Source: Opeltia flavorubescens
Lineage: Eukaryota; Ascomycota; Lecanoromycetes; Teloschistales; Teloschistaceae
Reading direction: 5' to 3'
DNA length: 64,000 bases
NCBI GenBank assembly: GCA_000442125.1
Contig: KE546975.1
Coordinates: 372,001-436,000 of the forward strand
Position numbers and translations under genes: made by a program
Notes under the pieces: generated by a model
Told to the model about the DNA's origin: nothing
Databases searched by the model: none
Seen by the model: only the letters and a program-made list of their open reading frames with translations
Shown here: positions 32,071 through 44,954 of the stretch, piece by piece
Layout of the letters: each line of letters starts with the position of its first letter
How positions within the stretch are numbered: position 1 is the first letter of the stretch

Positions 32071-35000
32071 TCACTCCGACCCACCCATCACGCCCCCACC
32101 ACTCCTCTCATCTTCCCTCGTTGCCCTACTCTCGACCACCCTCCCCCCATCCATCCTAATGACCCATTCCGCCCCTTCTACAGCTTCCACCCGATGCGCA
32201 ATGACAACCACCGTACTCCCCTTCAGCTCTCTCCTCAATACCCTCTGCACCTCCCTCGCCGTTCCCTCGTCAATACTCGCTGTCGCCTCATCCATGACCA
32301 CAACGCTACTTCTCCTCAGCACCGCTCTAGCCAGGCTGACAAGCTGTCTTTGGCCTTGCGAGAGGTTTTGGCCGCCCGCGGAGATGGGTGTGGTGGCGGA
32401 CCAGGAACTCTGCGCAGGGGCGACAACCGAAAGGACGTTGTTGATGGTAGAGGCTGGATGGGTGTTGTGAGGGTCGAGGTTCGAATGGAGGGTGCCGGGA
32501 AAGAGTTGGGGGTCCTGCGAGATGAAGGTCTGTAATGGAAGGGTTAGGGACATACTATCGGTGGAGAAAGGGAGGTGAGAAGAAAGGCAGAAGACGTACG
32601 ATGCGGTCGCGGAGGGTTTGAGTGTTGATGGTGGAGATGTCAATGTTGTCGATGAGAATACGACCGGCCTCGGGTTTCACTTCGCCATATGAATTAGTTT
32701 GCCGGGGTGTTCGAGACTTGGAAGGTCTTACTTATTGCAAGAAGAGAAAGTGCGAGCGTGCTTTTACCGGAGCCTGGAGAAGAGGATATGTATCAGCAGC
32801 CTCCTCACCACGCAGCTGACTAGGGTCGAGCGACATGTCAACGCTTACCAGTCCGACCAAGAAGTGCGGTTATCGATCCTGCTGGGATTCGCACCGATAT
32901 ACCAGTCAGAGAAGGTTCGAGATGGGGGGCATAACGAATCGTCACATCCTCGAAGACGATGTCTCCATTGAAAGACGGCCACCAGGCTGGAGGATCGACA
33001 GTGCCTGGTGGCTCCTGCTCGAGGTGTAAAAGCTCGACGACCCGCTCGACCGAGACAAAGTCCATCTGGAGTTGACCATATTGTTTACATAGAGCATGCG
33101 TATATCTGACGACTACCTTCTTGTGAGCAGGGCATCGGAAGGAGATCCCAGACTGCTGTGAAACTCACATCCTGAAGCGGCTGTAAGTAAAAAAGCCGTC
33201 AAACCCGGCGAGACGCCTGTGTACAGTGCAAGTAAAGTCATAAGAAAGGTTGAGCATGCCGATAGAGCATCGAAGCGATACGTCAGCCAGGCCTGCAGAC
33301 TCCTGGACCCGGTGTTAGTATCAAAATTGGGACGGAATCGTCTATAAAGAAGAATGGATTTGAAAGTCTAAAAAGGCAATAGAGGGATTTCAAGCAGCCA
33401 GATGATAAAACTTACCAGTAAAAATGATCCATTTTCTGGAATGCATCCGTAACAGTGATAAGTGTATCTTGAAAGCTACTCTGCACCCTAAACGCTGTTT
33501 ATGTCAGTGAAAGACCGATTCCATGATTGGATTTCAATCTACCTCGAACAGTGACTAGACCGTCTAGCAATGCTCCAAAATTCGACATCAGGGGACTGAG
33601 AGAGACCATCTAGATTCCGCAATCAGTATCCAGTCCAATGTCCTTGTACGAGGATATCTACCAACCTCGAGCCGCCGAAGACTCTGAGAAGTGGGTAGAA
33701 AGCGAAGAAAGATGATAGCGAAGCAGGCGGTCAGAAGGAAAGAGAAGACGAGGAAGATGGGTGTGATGGAAGCAATGATGACGATAGACGCTATCCATGC
33801 AACGATCAGGTGTGCGCTATACTCGAATTCTTCGCTAATGTCCCCATCGACAGTTCCGATATCCGATGTCAAGCGATTCATGAGTCGTCCGACAGGTGTG
33901 ACGTCGTAGAAGCGGAAGGTAGCATGGCTGACTCGGTTCATGACCTCTCTGAACATCTGCCGGCCTGTGGTATAGGTAATGGTTATCATGAAGCCTTGCC
34001 AGAACACATCAATGACCGCTTGGATAACGGCGAGTAAAAAGAAGCCGAAAAGCCAAGGTCGTACGTCGACCTCAGGGGAAGGTAAATCGTCGAAGAGGCC
34101 TGATGCTACGAGCTCTTGAGGCTTGTCATATGCCTCTCCCCAGCTCTTGAGAAACCACGTCTCCATGACACCAACAAGTCGATAAAGAGCAATGCCAATT
34201 ATAAGCATAGCCCACCATTTGAGCTTACCGGCTTTGATGTATTCCCAGTATACTGCGGCTTTAACACCCCCATGGACACGCTTCTCATCCTCAATAAATT
34301 TATCTGCTTCTGCGCTTTCATCAGCCCCTTCTTCTTCATCTTGCTTCACTTGATCTGCTGGCTCGGTAGTCATGACCTCTGATAGATCATTTGTTGCCAA
34401 TGCAATCGGATCTAATACGCGAGCATTTCCATCAACGACCTCGATCACCTGCTTTGCTACATTCAAGCATAACGAGGTACGATGGGTGACCAAAACAATG
34501 GTACGGCCTTCTGTGAGAGGACCACAAAGACACTTTCTCACGATTGTCTCTGCTGTCTGATGGTCTAAAGCAGATAGTGGATCATCCAGATAGAGGATCT
34601 TTGCTTGACTGTAGACTGCTCTTGCCAGAGCCACACGGGCTTTCTGCCCTCCAGAGAGGCCAACACCATTCTCTCCAATGTTGGTCAAGTCGCCGTCCTT
34701 GAAAGTAGCGAGATCCTGAGTCAGTGCACACACCTCGAGGACTTTCCGAAAACGGCCCTCTTCATAGGGCGAAGTAAAGAGAATGTTGTCTCTGATACTC
34801 ATGCTTTGGAGCCATGGTGTTTGAGCACAGTATCCCACCGTCTCACTCGGTAGGAAGACATCGCCTGCCTGATGCTCAAGTTCACCAAGCAAAGCCTGTA
34901 ATAAGGCTGTCTTGCCTGTTGCAACCTTGCCGCATATGACCGTCAAGCCGGTGGGGAATTCGAGGCTAATGTTGTGGAGAACCCGATGCAGAGTACCCGG

Positions 35001-37266
35001 CCAAGCAAAGGATGCGTCCTGCAACTTAATCTGAGATCTTCCCCGCATATTCGATCTGACCGTTGCGTCGCCCTTGTCTGGCTCACCCATGAAGTCCTCA
35101 ATACGATCGACAGCAATTTTCGCATTCAAGAGGACCGTGATCAGTCGTGGTACCTCACGCAGGCTGTCTTCAAGCATGCTGAACAATTGCAAGGCAGGGA
35201 ACGCTATATCAATCCGCAAAGGCCTGCCAGCTAGGATTGTGTACGCGAAGAAGGCGGCCACTGGGAACAGATCGCTAGCCAAACCATTCGTGACGCTGAT
35301 CATTCCCCGCAAGAGCCCGGTAATGACCCTCAGCCGGAGCTCTGCCTGCCTTGCTTTCATGATCTGGTCTTGCCAGAAGTCTTGCCAGCCGTACCAGCGA
35401 AGATGGCGGATTGCAGATACATACTGTGTGACCTGCTTTAGTTTTTGATCCGTCACTGCTCTTCTCTTCCTTTCGTACCGGAGCAGAATGCGTGTGGTGA
35501 GAGCGTTGATACTCTGGGCAACCGCTACGGTCACGACGCCGAAGAAACATGGCCACCCAATCAATTTCCATACGAGGACGACGGAAAGGATCAAGTTGAG
35601 GGGAACGCGAATGACTGATTGAAACTCCCAAAATCTAGCATAGCTTAGCTTTTCTCTGCCCTAGATAACCAACGATACTAACCTTTGTGAGACTTCGTAG
35701 ACGTCGTTCCTGTCGTAGTGACGTTAGGAACATTATAACTATGGTCAGGATTGCCTCGTACCTCATGAGATTATATATCTTTCCTATGGAAGCTGCGTGC
35801 TTTTTCTCCTCTTTGGCAGATGGCCTCCAGAGTTGCTTGGCAAGGAATTGGCCAGCCTTTTTCAACGAGGCTATCACTATGTTTGGAGCTTTGGCCCCAT
35901 GTCCGGCAGTAATGTCGTCAGGCCCATCGCAGCCGTTCTCAATTTCAACGGAATCAGCTTTTTCTGACTCTCCAGACTCTCCTATGATCTTTCTAGATAG
36001 CGTTTTCTCATAGAGCATCGTAATCATCTCGCCTCTCGATCTCTCATAACTCCGCCGAGAATACCAGAGGCTGAACACTGATGACTGACAGGAAACAAGA
36101 CGGACCACGAGAGTCAAGGTTGCGAAGATGACAGCTTTACTTCGAGGAGCTGAGCCATCTTCCATTGCCTGAAGCAATTGTTGCAGCAGTACAGGTCCCG
36201 CGAATTCTAACAACAAATCGTCAAAAAGTAAATGGCTTCATTGATCGCATTACTCACTGGATACGGCCTCAATTACTCCCAAGCAGAGGAGAATGATCAG
36301 GTCTAGTCCGTTGGCTTGAAGAAGACGTCTTACCACCGAGCCTCCCAATTCTCGAAACTTCTGATGAAGGAGTTGATGCTGGAACTCTAAGCTCAATTGC
36401 CAGACATCCTCATCATTCAATTGCCGTTTGTAGCCAACGGATATCAAAGGGGACATCCAAGATACAGTCATATACTGCCATAAAGTTAGGTTATCCTCTG
36501 GGCTCCGGAGAGAGTGATGCGGCTTCTCAGAAGGCGAGCCAATGCCATGGCTCTGCAAGCTTGGGTTCCTTAATGGCATGCACAAAATGGATGAGATAGA
36601 TAGAAGAGTAAGCACAAGCTCACAGCCAGCTAAGGCTGTGGCTACAGACCGTGCGTGGTCTTCATGAAACAACAGGATCAGCCGTGACAATAGCAGCCCG
36701 CACATAAGAGAAAGGATTCCGACTGGAGCTACCCTAGGTCGGTCGACAGAGATCAACAAAACAACCACGGCCTATGATGGATTCTCAGCGACTTGATACG
36801 GCAGGCTCTGGATAACCATTACCCATGTGAGCGCTCGCGGAAGTGGTTCCAAATTCAGTCCAGGAAGAAGACTTGCTATGATTTGGGTTGCCATTCCAAA
36901 TACGGACAGTAGGAGGAGAATAGTTGGCAATCGTAGAGGAAGATTTTCGACCTTGTCCACGACGGCGGGTTTTGGACCATTTTCTTGCTCGTTGACGAAG
37001 CTCTGCAGCCATTTTGGTCGTCGTCCTACATGCGAGAACACCCGGAGGATCAAGAGGCAACAAACCAGCAAGACCGGTAACGCTGAAAGTAGAGACCACT
37101 CAGTGACCTTCGTGTTTACAAGGGAGATAGATGGAGAGGCTCGAGGGGCAAACGGGGAAGATTTATTGACCGATAATTTAGGGTCCTGAAGCACACTGGT
37201 AGGTGTAGATCCAATAGGCTGGCCGAATTGCAGAACAACTTGACTAATGTCCAAGAGGCCCATCAT
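32071..37266 (-). CDS. ABCC (MRP-type) full-length ABC transporter
   Basis: At least ten exons. Well-fixed ones: 37266-36823, 36771-36258, 36206-35762, 35709-35683 (27 bases), 35634-33666, 33609-33543, 33494-33416; the rest end at 32071. An N-terminal hydrophobic TMD0-like region leads to TMD1, NBD1 (Walker A GKVATGKT, signature LSGGQKARVALARA, Walker B ILYLDDPLSALD), TMD2 and NBD2 (GRTGSGKS across an intron, LSQGQRQLVSLARA, VVVMDEATASID). NBD1 has Asp where a catalytic Glu would stand, normal for ABCC. Motifs NDVYEVSQRFWEFQS and LRRLEMVSLSPLMSNFGALL match fungal ABCC multidrug/conjugate exporters of vacuole or plasma membrane. Substrate unknown. The start is uncertain: ATGs at 37266 and 37263 are the only ones in the open frame, but an upstream exon is possible. 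Confidence 0.88.
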
Positions 37267-37719
37267 AGCGAATAAATTCCTAATGTCGAGATTTATCGAC
37301 TTCGAAAGTGGATCGGGGTTCCATGACAAGCTTGTGTGTGGTATTTTAAGGTCTTCCTTGCGTCGACGTGAGGTACGGTACAAACATGGATAGAGACATG
37401 GATGTTGAGAGGGGAAAAGAGCAAACGATATCACTAATCCTCACCGTCACTTTGGATCTACGTTCAACTATTGTTTGCCATTTTGATCCTGTTTGCTTTT
37501 TGAGAGGGTCAATCGGAAGCACTCTTAGTTCATCACGATGCACAGAAAGCCACGATCGACGAAATGACTAAAGCGCCTCAAGCTATGCTAATGCTACAGC
37601 AGTGATCCGTCCGACCGTCCAACTCATGTAAATGCACACCTGATTGGTATCCGCACCGTAAGAACTCCATGCTATCCCGCATCCTGACCTGCGCCTAAAC
37701 CATTCTGCCAGCCAGCACC
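37267..37719. other. intergenic, no gene seen
   Basis: Tandem spacer upstream of the ABCC gene. It may hide a first coding exon of the transporter, whose frame is open to 37434 without an ATG there. Confidence 0.4.
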
Positions 37720-40065
37720 TCAAGTGAGCTCCATCCCTTCGTTATCGTCACTCTCAGCATCTTCGACTTCAATGGCCGTCTGTCGAGAACGCCCAGGTTC
37801 CCGGCCCATACCTCCAACTCCAAACTTCGCTCCACCTAATCCTCCCACAAGCTCTAACTCGTCGCCCCCAACTACTCGTCCTTCAACGTCTATAACCTCG
37901 CACAAGTCCATCATACTCTGTCGGCTGAGCTGCCGGAAACCCATTGTACGCACCACTCGTCCCCAATGGGTAAGACTGTAACTCGCTGCCCGTCGTTGCA
38001 GCCAGTCCTCTCCCGCCGTACCTGCTCGTTCCCAAACGACTGCCGCGTGTTCCACGTCAAGCTCCCGGCTAAGGCGATGTAAGCATAGGAGACGTAAGCG
38101 CGGCATGTCATATACATTCGCCATCACCAGCAAACCTGCCACGGAATCTAAAGAAGGGCAGTACTTGGCATGGGCCGCGATGCTGTCCGTGTACAAATAG
38201 TACAAGAAAGCACGAACCACCGAGTACGGTTCCGGGATGTGCATCTTCTTTGTGTGAAACTCGGCCATCTGGGCATTGAATACGCGAGTGAAGTGTGGCC
38301 AGCGAGCCCGGAGTATAAGCTTGTGCACATAGATCGGAACCGAAGTAGAAGCGCTGGCTGGGAGGAACTGAGGTGGTGACATAGAGTAAAGCGTTTGTCG
38401 GTCCGACGAGTCTGAGTCATCACACAAACCGTCCTTTTCCGCGGTGACAATGAAGTCACTGTCGCTATGGGCCTCTGGTGGCTGATCAAACATTGCTGAT
38501 AGATCAGCTCCGAGACTGCTTAGGTTCGACGTTGGATGAGTATCTGATGCTGGCAGTTTGCCCTTCATTGCAAGCGGTTCCAGAAATAAGTCGTTTCCCA
38601 ATAGGCCAAAACGACGCAAGTCCACGGGCAGTACATCGCTTAAGTATTCCTCAAACCCGCCTGTAGCATCTAGGGGAGCTTCGTTCGGACATCCCAAGAG
38701 CCAAGCTTTGGTGCCATCTTCATTGACTGCGCAATAGTGCCAGCGATAGGTGGCATCGAATAACTCTTGGCCCTCAGCAAGCTTCTGCCATTGAAGTGCG
38801 TCTAACTCTAGCGCCGAGAGATTACACTCGGATGGACGGATGGTACTGGCAGGTGTCACAAAGTCGAGTAACGCCCCCGAGGAATAAACATAGAAATGTG
38901 TCCCAGCTGCCTGGGACGGGACGTTCGGCCCTGAGACAAATCGGACCGATGACATAGCGCCAGGAGCAACAGGTTTGAAGGACGACAAGGCTCGGACTTG
39001 GACACTGCTTGAATTCGCGGTATAACCACTCGAACCAGTACTGGTTGAATGCTGTTGCTGTAGTTGAGTATGATGTGGTCGAGGACTCGGGCCGTGTCTT
39101 TCGTTTGGAGGACCATCAGAAGTCCCTTGAGCTGGCGCTGTTTTAAAAGCCGGACTGCTCTTCAGATCGAGCCACCAGATTTCACCGGATCGCTCCATGC
39201 TAAGGTCTAAGCCTCCGAATACCCAGATTCGTCCACCCCAAATCCAGGTAGTGTGATCAAAGCGAGGTACGAAACTCCAGGAGCGCGACCATGTCCAGGT
39301 TTTGAGGTCCAGGTAGCAAATCTCGTCCAACGTGTAGGTTTCGTTACCAGCCAAACCTCCGACAATGTACAGCTTGTCATCGTATACGGCAGCTGCGTGC
39401 CTCGCTCTGCCTTTGGGAATCGGTCCTCGAACTTCAGGTTGAGTCCAGTGGGCAGTGCTGAGATCAAAGACGACGAGATCAGAGAGATACTCCCGATGCT
39501 CATTCTCTCCCCCAAAGACTAGAAGCTTTGATCCTTGCCAGAGGCACGCCGTGTGGCCTAATAGAGGATGAGTTAGCGATTCGACCATGAGCTGCGAGGA
39601 AGAGGATAGGTACCCATTCGAACACCAGGTATATCACCATAATTGTCTATGAGACTCCACTGAAGGGTTTTGAGATCAAGTTTCAGGACGTGGTTGTATA
39701 CTGCGAAATGTGTATATTAGCTTTTTCTTGTAATCCAGGAATTATACGTCATTAGGGGATTTACCTTCGTCGGTGTACTGATCGAACCCACCAAAGGCGT
39801 AGATCTGGTCATTTCCACAATATGTGACCGAAGCGTTCACCAAGCATGCCGGTCTCTGGCCTAACGTTCTCACGACCTTGGGTTTATAATTATCACCAAC
39901 ACCTTTGGCTTTTTTCGAAGGACTTGTCGGCATGAGATATGTATTATTCGACGATGTTGCGGAAGGAGGAGATTGATCAATTGTAGAAGCAGTGTGCCAT
40001 TGAGAGGCCATACTGTGGTTTTGAAAAGGAGTGCTCGAAGAGTTGGAGAGCTGCTGCTGATTCAT
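37720..40065 (-). CDS. Kelch-repeat and BTB-domain protein, Ral2-like
   Basis: Three exons (40065-39765, 39700-39614, 39557-37720), 741 residues. After a polar N-terminus come Kelch blades: GNDQIYAFGGFDQYTDE, HTACLWQGSKLLVFGGENE, RHAAAVYDDKLYIVGGLAGN and HTTWIWGGRIWVFGGLDLS, together forming a beta-propeller by about residue 300. A BTB/POZ-type domain lies near the C-terminus (VPIYVHKLILRARWPHFTRVF; YSVVRAFLYYLYTDSI; GLLVMANVYDMPRLRLLCLH), followed by a BACK-like helical part. Kelch plus BTB in this order resembles fission-yeast Ral2, which helps activate Ras1; I rate that as likely but not certain. An adaptor role for cullin-3 is the alternative. The divergent neighbour is cdc20. Confidence 0.83.
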
Positions 40066-40787
40066 GGCTCTTCAAGTCATCACTGTACGGTATTCAGACG
40101 GCGCTTGAACCGTGAAGAAAACGAAGATCGAGCAGCGTTACCATTGAGATATGGATATTTTTCTGTCGACATATCGCAAAAGCCATTCACCGCATGTAAA
40201 AGTGATGGGATTTGCGGGCAATAGAGCAAGATATCAATAACTGTGAAATGCAGGGTCGGACATCGGTACATGCGGAAGTCGCAGCCGGCCACTCGCACTA
40301 TAATGTTTAAGGCCTAGAAGGTGCCTGGTTGCCGGGGCGAGTGCTGGTGTGAGTGTAAATAAGAAACTCGGTTTCTTGGACTCTTCTCTATCCATAACCA
40401 CTACCTCTTCAACCCGCACTCCCCCAAATCTCTACTCCTCTCTGCATCTATTGCATATCTGCATCCCTTACGTAGCAGCTTTATTCAATCCATTAGATCG
40501 TTCAACGAAAGTCTGATTCGGTCGCCCCACCGATTGCAAGCGCTTCCCTACTGAGGGATCTCGATTAATCAACCTTTTCTCGGCACTTGATTGAAAATAC
40601 TAACCAAATCCACCCAGGATCCATTAGCTTGAGACTCTTGGGAGCTCATCAATACCGGAAACTTAAAGCCTTCGACTTCCGTTGTTGGTTAATCGACTAC
40701 ACTAACCAGAAGATCATTGGTCTTCTACCACAGGTACATCGATCGAAACATTCATTTGTCCATTCGATCATTATTTGATACTGCACA
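40066..40787. promoter_or_regulatory. divergent promoter region, Kelch-BTB gene and cdc20
   Basis: 722 bases between the two start codons, pyrimidine-rich near 40390-40450. No specific factor site is claimed. Confidence 0.45.
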
Positions 40788-42686
40788 ATGGCTACTGCAT
40801 CAGTATCAACACCACTGAAGAGCCACCATGGCATCTTCTCCTCACGAACTGCCGGAGGTCGCTTCCCATTGACTCCCTCACCACGAAACCGAACAGCGAG
40901 CCTTGCAACGAATGCCTCCGACAACCACTCCCCATTCACACCGCCTCGGCAGGTCTCTGAGAGTATTCATGTATCCACGCAATCAACCTACGGGAATATA
41001 TCCACGTACTTCGCTCGCTCCTCGTCAAGGACGCACCGAGACTCGCCGAAGTCAAACATTGCAAAAGCTAGAAACACTCCACGACACCTTGAGCTCGGCG
41101 TATCGGACTGGAACTTGACAGGCACGGGCCCTGGCGTTGGTCAAACACCGTCGAAGAGCTGCAGCAGGAAGAGAGGCCCGCTGCGAACAAGGTCTGGGAA
41201 GTCAACGATCCGAATTGACGTTGGTGACCGTTTCATCCCAAACCGGACGGCAAGCGAAGGCATCACCACAGCTGGCTCAGGCAAACCCGAAAGTGACGGC
41301 CAACAACCAAGGACGGCTGGCGAGGGCTCGACTGTTTTGGCAAACGCTGCAAGTGCTTTCGATCTCGGCGGCCACAGTACAGAAGAGGATGCTACGATCG
41401 CACTCGAGGGTCTCACCCTTGAGGAAAATGAAGATACAAAATCTTATACGAAACCTGCCCCAGACACTCTCGCGTACGAGTCATCATTGGCTACCGCTTG
41501 CGGAGTTTCACTCAACACTCGCATCCTTGCCTTCAAGCCAGCACCTCCTGAATCCTCCAAACCAATCGATCTTCGATCACAGTACAATCGTCCGCTCAAG
41601 CCGGCCAATACGGCCTCTGCACAATTTCGGCGACGAGTGTTGACCGCTCCCGAGCGTGTGCTAGATGCTCCAGGGTTGGTCGACGATTACTACCTCAATC
41701 TGCTCGATTGGAGCTCCGGAAATCAAGTCGCCATTGGTCTTGAGCGTAGTGTTTATGTCTGGTCAGCAGAGTCTGGTACTGTGAGTTGCCTACTCGAATC
41801 CCCTGCAGATACCTACGTCAGCAGTGTCAAGTGGAGCGGCGACGGCGCATACGTTGGCGTTGGCCTTGGTTCGGGCGAAGTGCAGATTTGGGACGTAGAG
41901 GAAGGAAGCAAACTGCGCAGCATGCACGGGCACGACACGCGAGTTGGAGTGATGGGCTGGAACAAGCACCTTCTATCTACCGGTGCACGAAGTGGCCTAG
42001 TATACAACCATGATGTGCGTATAGCACAGCACAAAGTCGCAGAGCTTGTCTCTCATACATCGGAAGTTTGTGGGCTCGAGTGGAGGTCGGACGGTTCTCA
42101 ACTCGCAACAGGGGGCAATGATAACCTCGTCTCGATCTGGGACGCCCGGTCCTTGGGCGCTCCTAAATTCCAGAAGACAAATCATCGCGCGGCTGTCAAA
42201 GCCCTCAGCTGGTGCCCATGGCAGCCCAATCTTCTAGCTACAGGAGGAGGCTCTTACGACAGACACATCCACTTCTGGAACACGACGACCGGAGCTCGGA
42301 CCAACAGCATCGACACAGGCTCACAAGTCACCAGCTTGCGATGGAGCAACAACTACCGTGAGATTGTCAGTTCTAGCGGCTTTCCAGACAATTCCTTGAG
42401 TATCTGGAGCTATCCAACATTGGTACGAAACGTTGAGATTCCAGCTCACGAGACAAGAGTGCTCCATAGTTGTTTGAGTCCAGATGGCCAAATGCTCGCA
42501 ACAGCAGGTAAGAATTCATGCCGCATTTTGTTCATAGCGCTTGCTAATCGATGAACAGCTGCCGATGAAAGCCTTAAGTTCTGGAAGATTTTTGAGAAGA
42601 AGCCAGGTTCTGGAGGTTCATTGGCCCGAGAAGGAAGCATGAATGGTAAAGGAAGCACCATGGCCAAGCAAATGACTATCAGATAG
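40788..42686 (+). CDS. cdc20: Cdc20/Fizzy-type activator of the anaphase-promoting complex
   Basis: Two exons (40788-42507, 42559-42686), 615 residues. The disordered N-terminus carries the C-box DRFIPNR (147-153), which docks on the APC/C. Then RVLDAPGLVDDYYLNLLDW leads into a seven-bladed WD40 propeller (for example WSGDGAYVGVGLGSGEVQIW, GLEWRSDGSQLATGGNDNLV, ALSWCPWQPNLLATGGGSYD). The protein ends in Ile-Arg, the IR tail that binds TPR subunits of the APC/C; that tail is only reached after splicing the 51-base intron. The protein picks securin and cyclin B for ubiquitination and is the target of the spindle checkpoint. I favour Cdc20 over Cdh1 from overall form; both share C-box and IR tail. 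Confidence 0.88.
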
Positions 42687-43296
42687 AAAGTGTTCTGTCT
42701 GATTGTCACAATTTCTTTGGCGGGTACTCTTGTGGATTTAGCGGGATGGTGTTCTAAGATGATTTCACATAGTAAGAGTCTGAATTCAAATTGACACACT
42801 CATTTCGACAATCAAATTTGGACAGTCCATTACGATGTTTTTGTAATCGTCTGTATGTCAACATCTGGATGTTTCGCAGTGAGGTTTATGTCAAATATGT
42901 CTTTGGAATTTGGCGAGTGACAAGTGACGGAAAGGTCGCTTAGTCAGCGCGTAATGGGTTCAAACCTTTTCCTGTCAAACCCATTTTCACTCCGCAACCA
43001 CCACTGCAGGGAAACACCGAAATCAATAACTTTCCCCAGCTGGACCATAGCACATGTATAGGTATTTACGATCCAACAAGAGCATTCTGGTGGATAGAAA
43101 ACGATAGGAAATCCAGACTCTTGCAATCGCGGCAGCTGTCAGCGCCCTCAGGCCCTTCGACTGCAGCGGTCTGATACCATTTTCCACTTTCCGTCATCGC
43201 CGTCCCCGTTGTCCGCAGCTCTTGTTCAAAACCCGCAGTTGCATCGCGGTCTCCCAAGTATATCTCAAGATCAGCTACGTCGCCAGAGAAGACAAA
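42687..43296. other. intergenic, no gene supported
   Basis: Between cdc20 and toa1. Two overlapping minus-strand frames (42944-43126, 43066-43257) lack motifs. It presumably contains the toa1 promoter. Confidence 0.45.
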
Positions 43297-44954
43297 ATGT
43301 CAAATCAACTGGTGGTCAGTTTGCTCTTGGAAGGCTCTTTGTTCGCTTTCCATGAATACAATACATGGGATGGGCATATGGCTAAACTCTGAACACTAAT
43401 TGCAGGGTAATGTGTACTCGAAGATCATGGACGAGGTGCTCGATCAAGTCGCGATTGCCTTTGAGGAAGATGGTGTCAACCACTCAGTGCTGGATGAGCT
43501 GAAGAAGGTAAGGCCAGGCATTCATTGATTGCTCGTCGCATTTTTCGATGCTGCGTTCATTTGATTTTCTTTCTCCATATTGGCATCATGATTCGCATTC
43601 AGAAGTCTCTTTGTTGTTATTAGTTGTCGACTGGCTCCAATGTTGCGGGATAGGCGCATTCGTCTCCGAACGTGGGCGGGGGCGGGGGATTTTCAGAAAT
43701 GCTGGGGGCTGCCGGTACTTGACCCATTTTTAAAGCCACTTCACAGCTCGCTTACGCACTTTAGCGTGTCATGCTTCTGACGCTTGCCTTTTTGGGATTC
43801 ACTGGCATACACATATGTTCAAGCGGAGTCATTGTGGTGTTGTACTAATGTACGGTGTCGTTCTTTCAGACCTGGCAACGTCGCCTAACGACTTCCAAAT
43901 GCGCCGCCTTCCCATGGGACCCACCACCCATACCCCAGCCCATGTCCAATCCGACACCGGTGCCTTCGAACGTTCCTCGACCGCAACAAGGCCTTGCCAC
44001 TGCATCACCCTCGCTGTCAAATAGCAGTCCTAACAGTAACAGTGTAACTGTGAAGCAAGAACCTACTTATGGAAACCATGGCTTGCCTAACGGTATCCAG
44101 CCCAACTATGGCAACTCTATTGCCCAGCAGCGTGCAGCTCAGCATTTGCAGCAAAAATATCCCAATGCTCATCTCCAGATCAACCAGCTTCAGGCTCAAG
44201 CTGCTATGTCCAATCCAGGTCAGCAACAGCATAATTCGCAGAACATCCAGCTACCCCAAATGAACGAGCAACAACATCGGGCATACGCTGAACGACAGCG
44301 TGCGATGCAAATACAGCAAATCCATAACGCACAGCACACGCAACAAAGACCTCAACTTTCGGATTCCCAGACTGACGGTACCGCTGAATGGGATTGCATG
44401 GTTGCTGAAAGACACGCAGCCTCTTTGGGAAACCCAGGCGCCGTCGTATCTGCGGACCTCACCATCCGACAGCACTTAGAAGAATCCAGTCGTGCCATGG
44501 AAGGCGGCGGTCTCATGCTTCCCTTATCCGAGCAGCCCAAACGTGCAAGGACCGGAAATCAGATCACTTCTTCACTGAGCGTTGCCCGGCCTACCTCTAT
44601 ACCTGGAGCTCCCCAATTTGACGGCGCTGGCGACACTGGGGAGGATACGAAAGCAATCAAAGACGAAGATGCTGAAAATGAAGAAGATGACGAGGATGCA
44701 ATCAATTCTGATCTGGATGATCCGGATGATGATGTTGTTGAGGAAGTGGGTGAAGATAGCAATCAGGGTCAGATCATGCTATGCACTTATGACAAAGTGC
44801 AGCGCGTCAAGAATAAATGGAAGTGTATCCTGAAGGATGGTGTCTTGACTACTGGCGGCAAAGAGTAGGTGGTGTCATGAAGGCACTGACAAACAGCCGA
44901 CTGACTTGCAATAGATATCTTTTCCACAAAGCAAATGGGGAGTTTGAATGGTAG
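43297..44954 (+). CDS. toa1: TFIIA large subunit (alpha/beta, Toa1)
   Basis: Four exons (43297-43314, 43406-43507, 43870-44864, 44915-44954), 384 residues. The N-terminal four-helix-bundle part is GNVYSKIMDEVLDQVAIAFE, then VLDELKKTWQRRL. A long Gln/Asn/Pro-rich linker follows (QQHNSQNIQLPQMNEQQHR), then an acidic stretch, and the C-terminal beta-barrel strand block QIMLCTYDKVQRVKNKWKCI and KDGVLTTGGKEYLFHKANGE, ending FEW as the family does. Toa1 with Toa2 holds TBP on TATA DNA for RNA polymerase II initiation. The first coding exon is only 18 bases and the second intron is long (362 bases) with a G-rich patch near 43675. Complete and normal. Confidence 0.95.

Noticed and set aside
36772-36774. 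Premature TAG in the ABCC transporter
   Set aside because: It is the 3' end of a 51-base phase-0 intron (36822-36772), not a nonsense mutation.
42944-43257. Minus-strand frames with GKW and CRDC as a further cysteine-cluster member
   Set aside because: Only one CxxC and no H-x2-C-x2-C end; no consistent intron; treated as chance.
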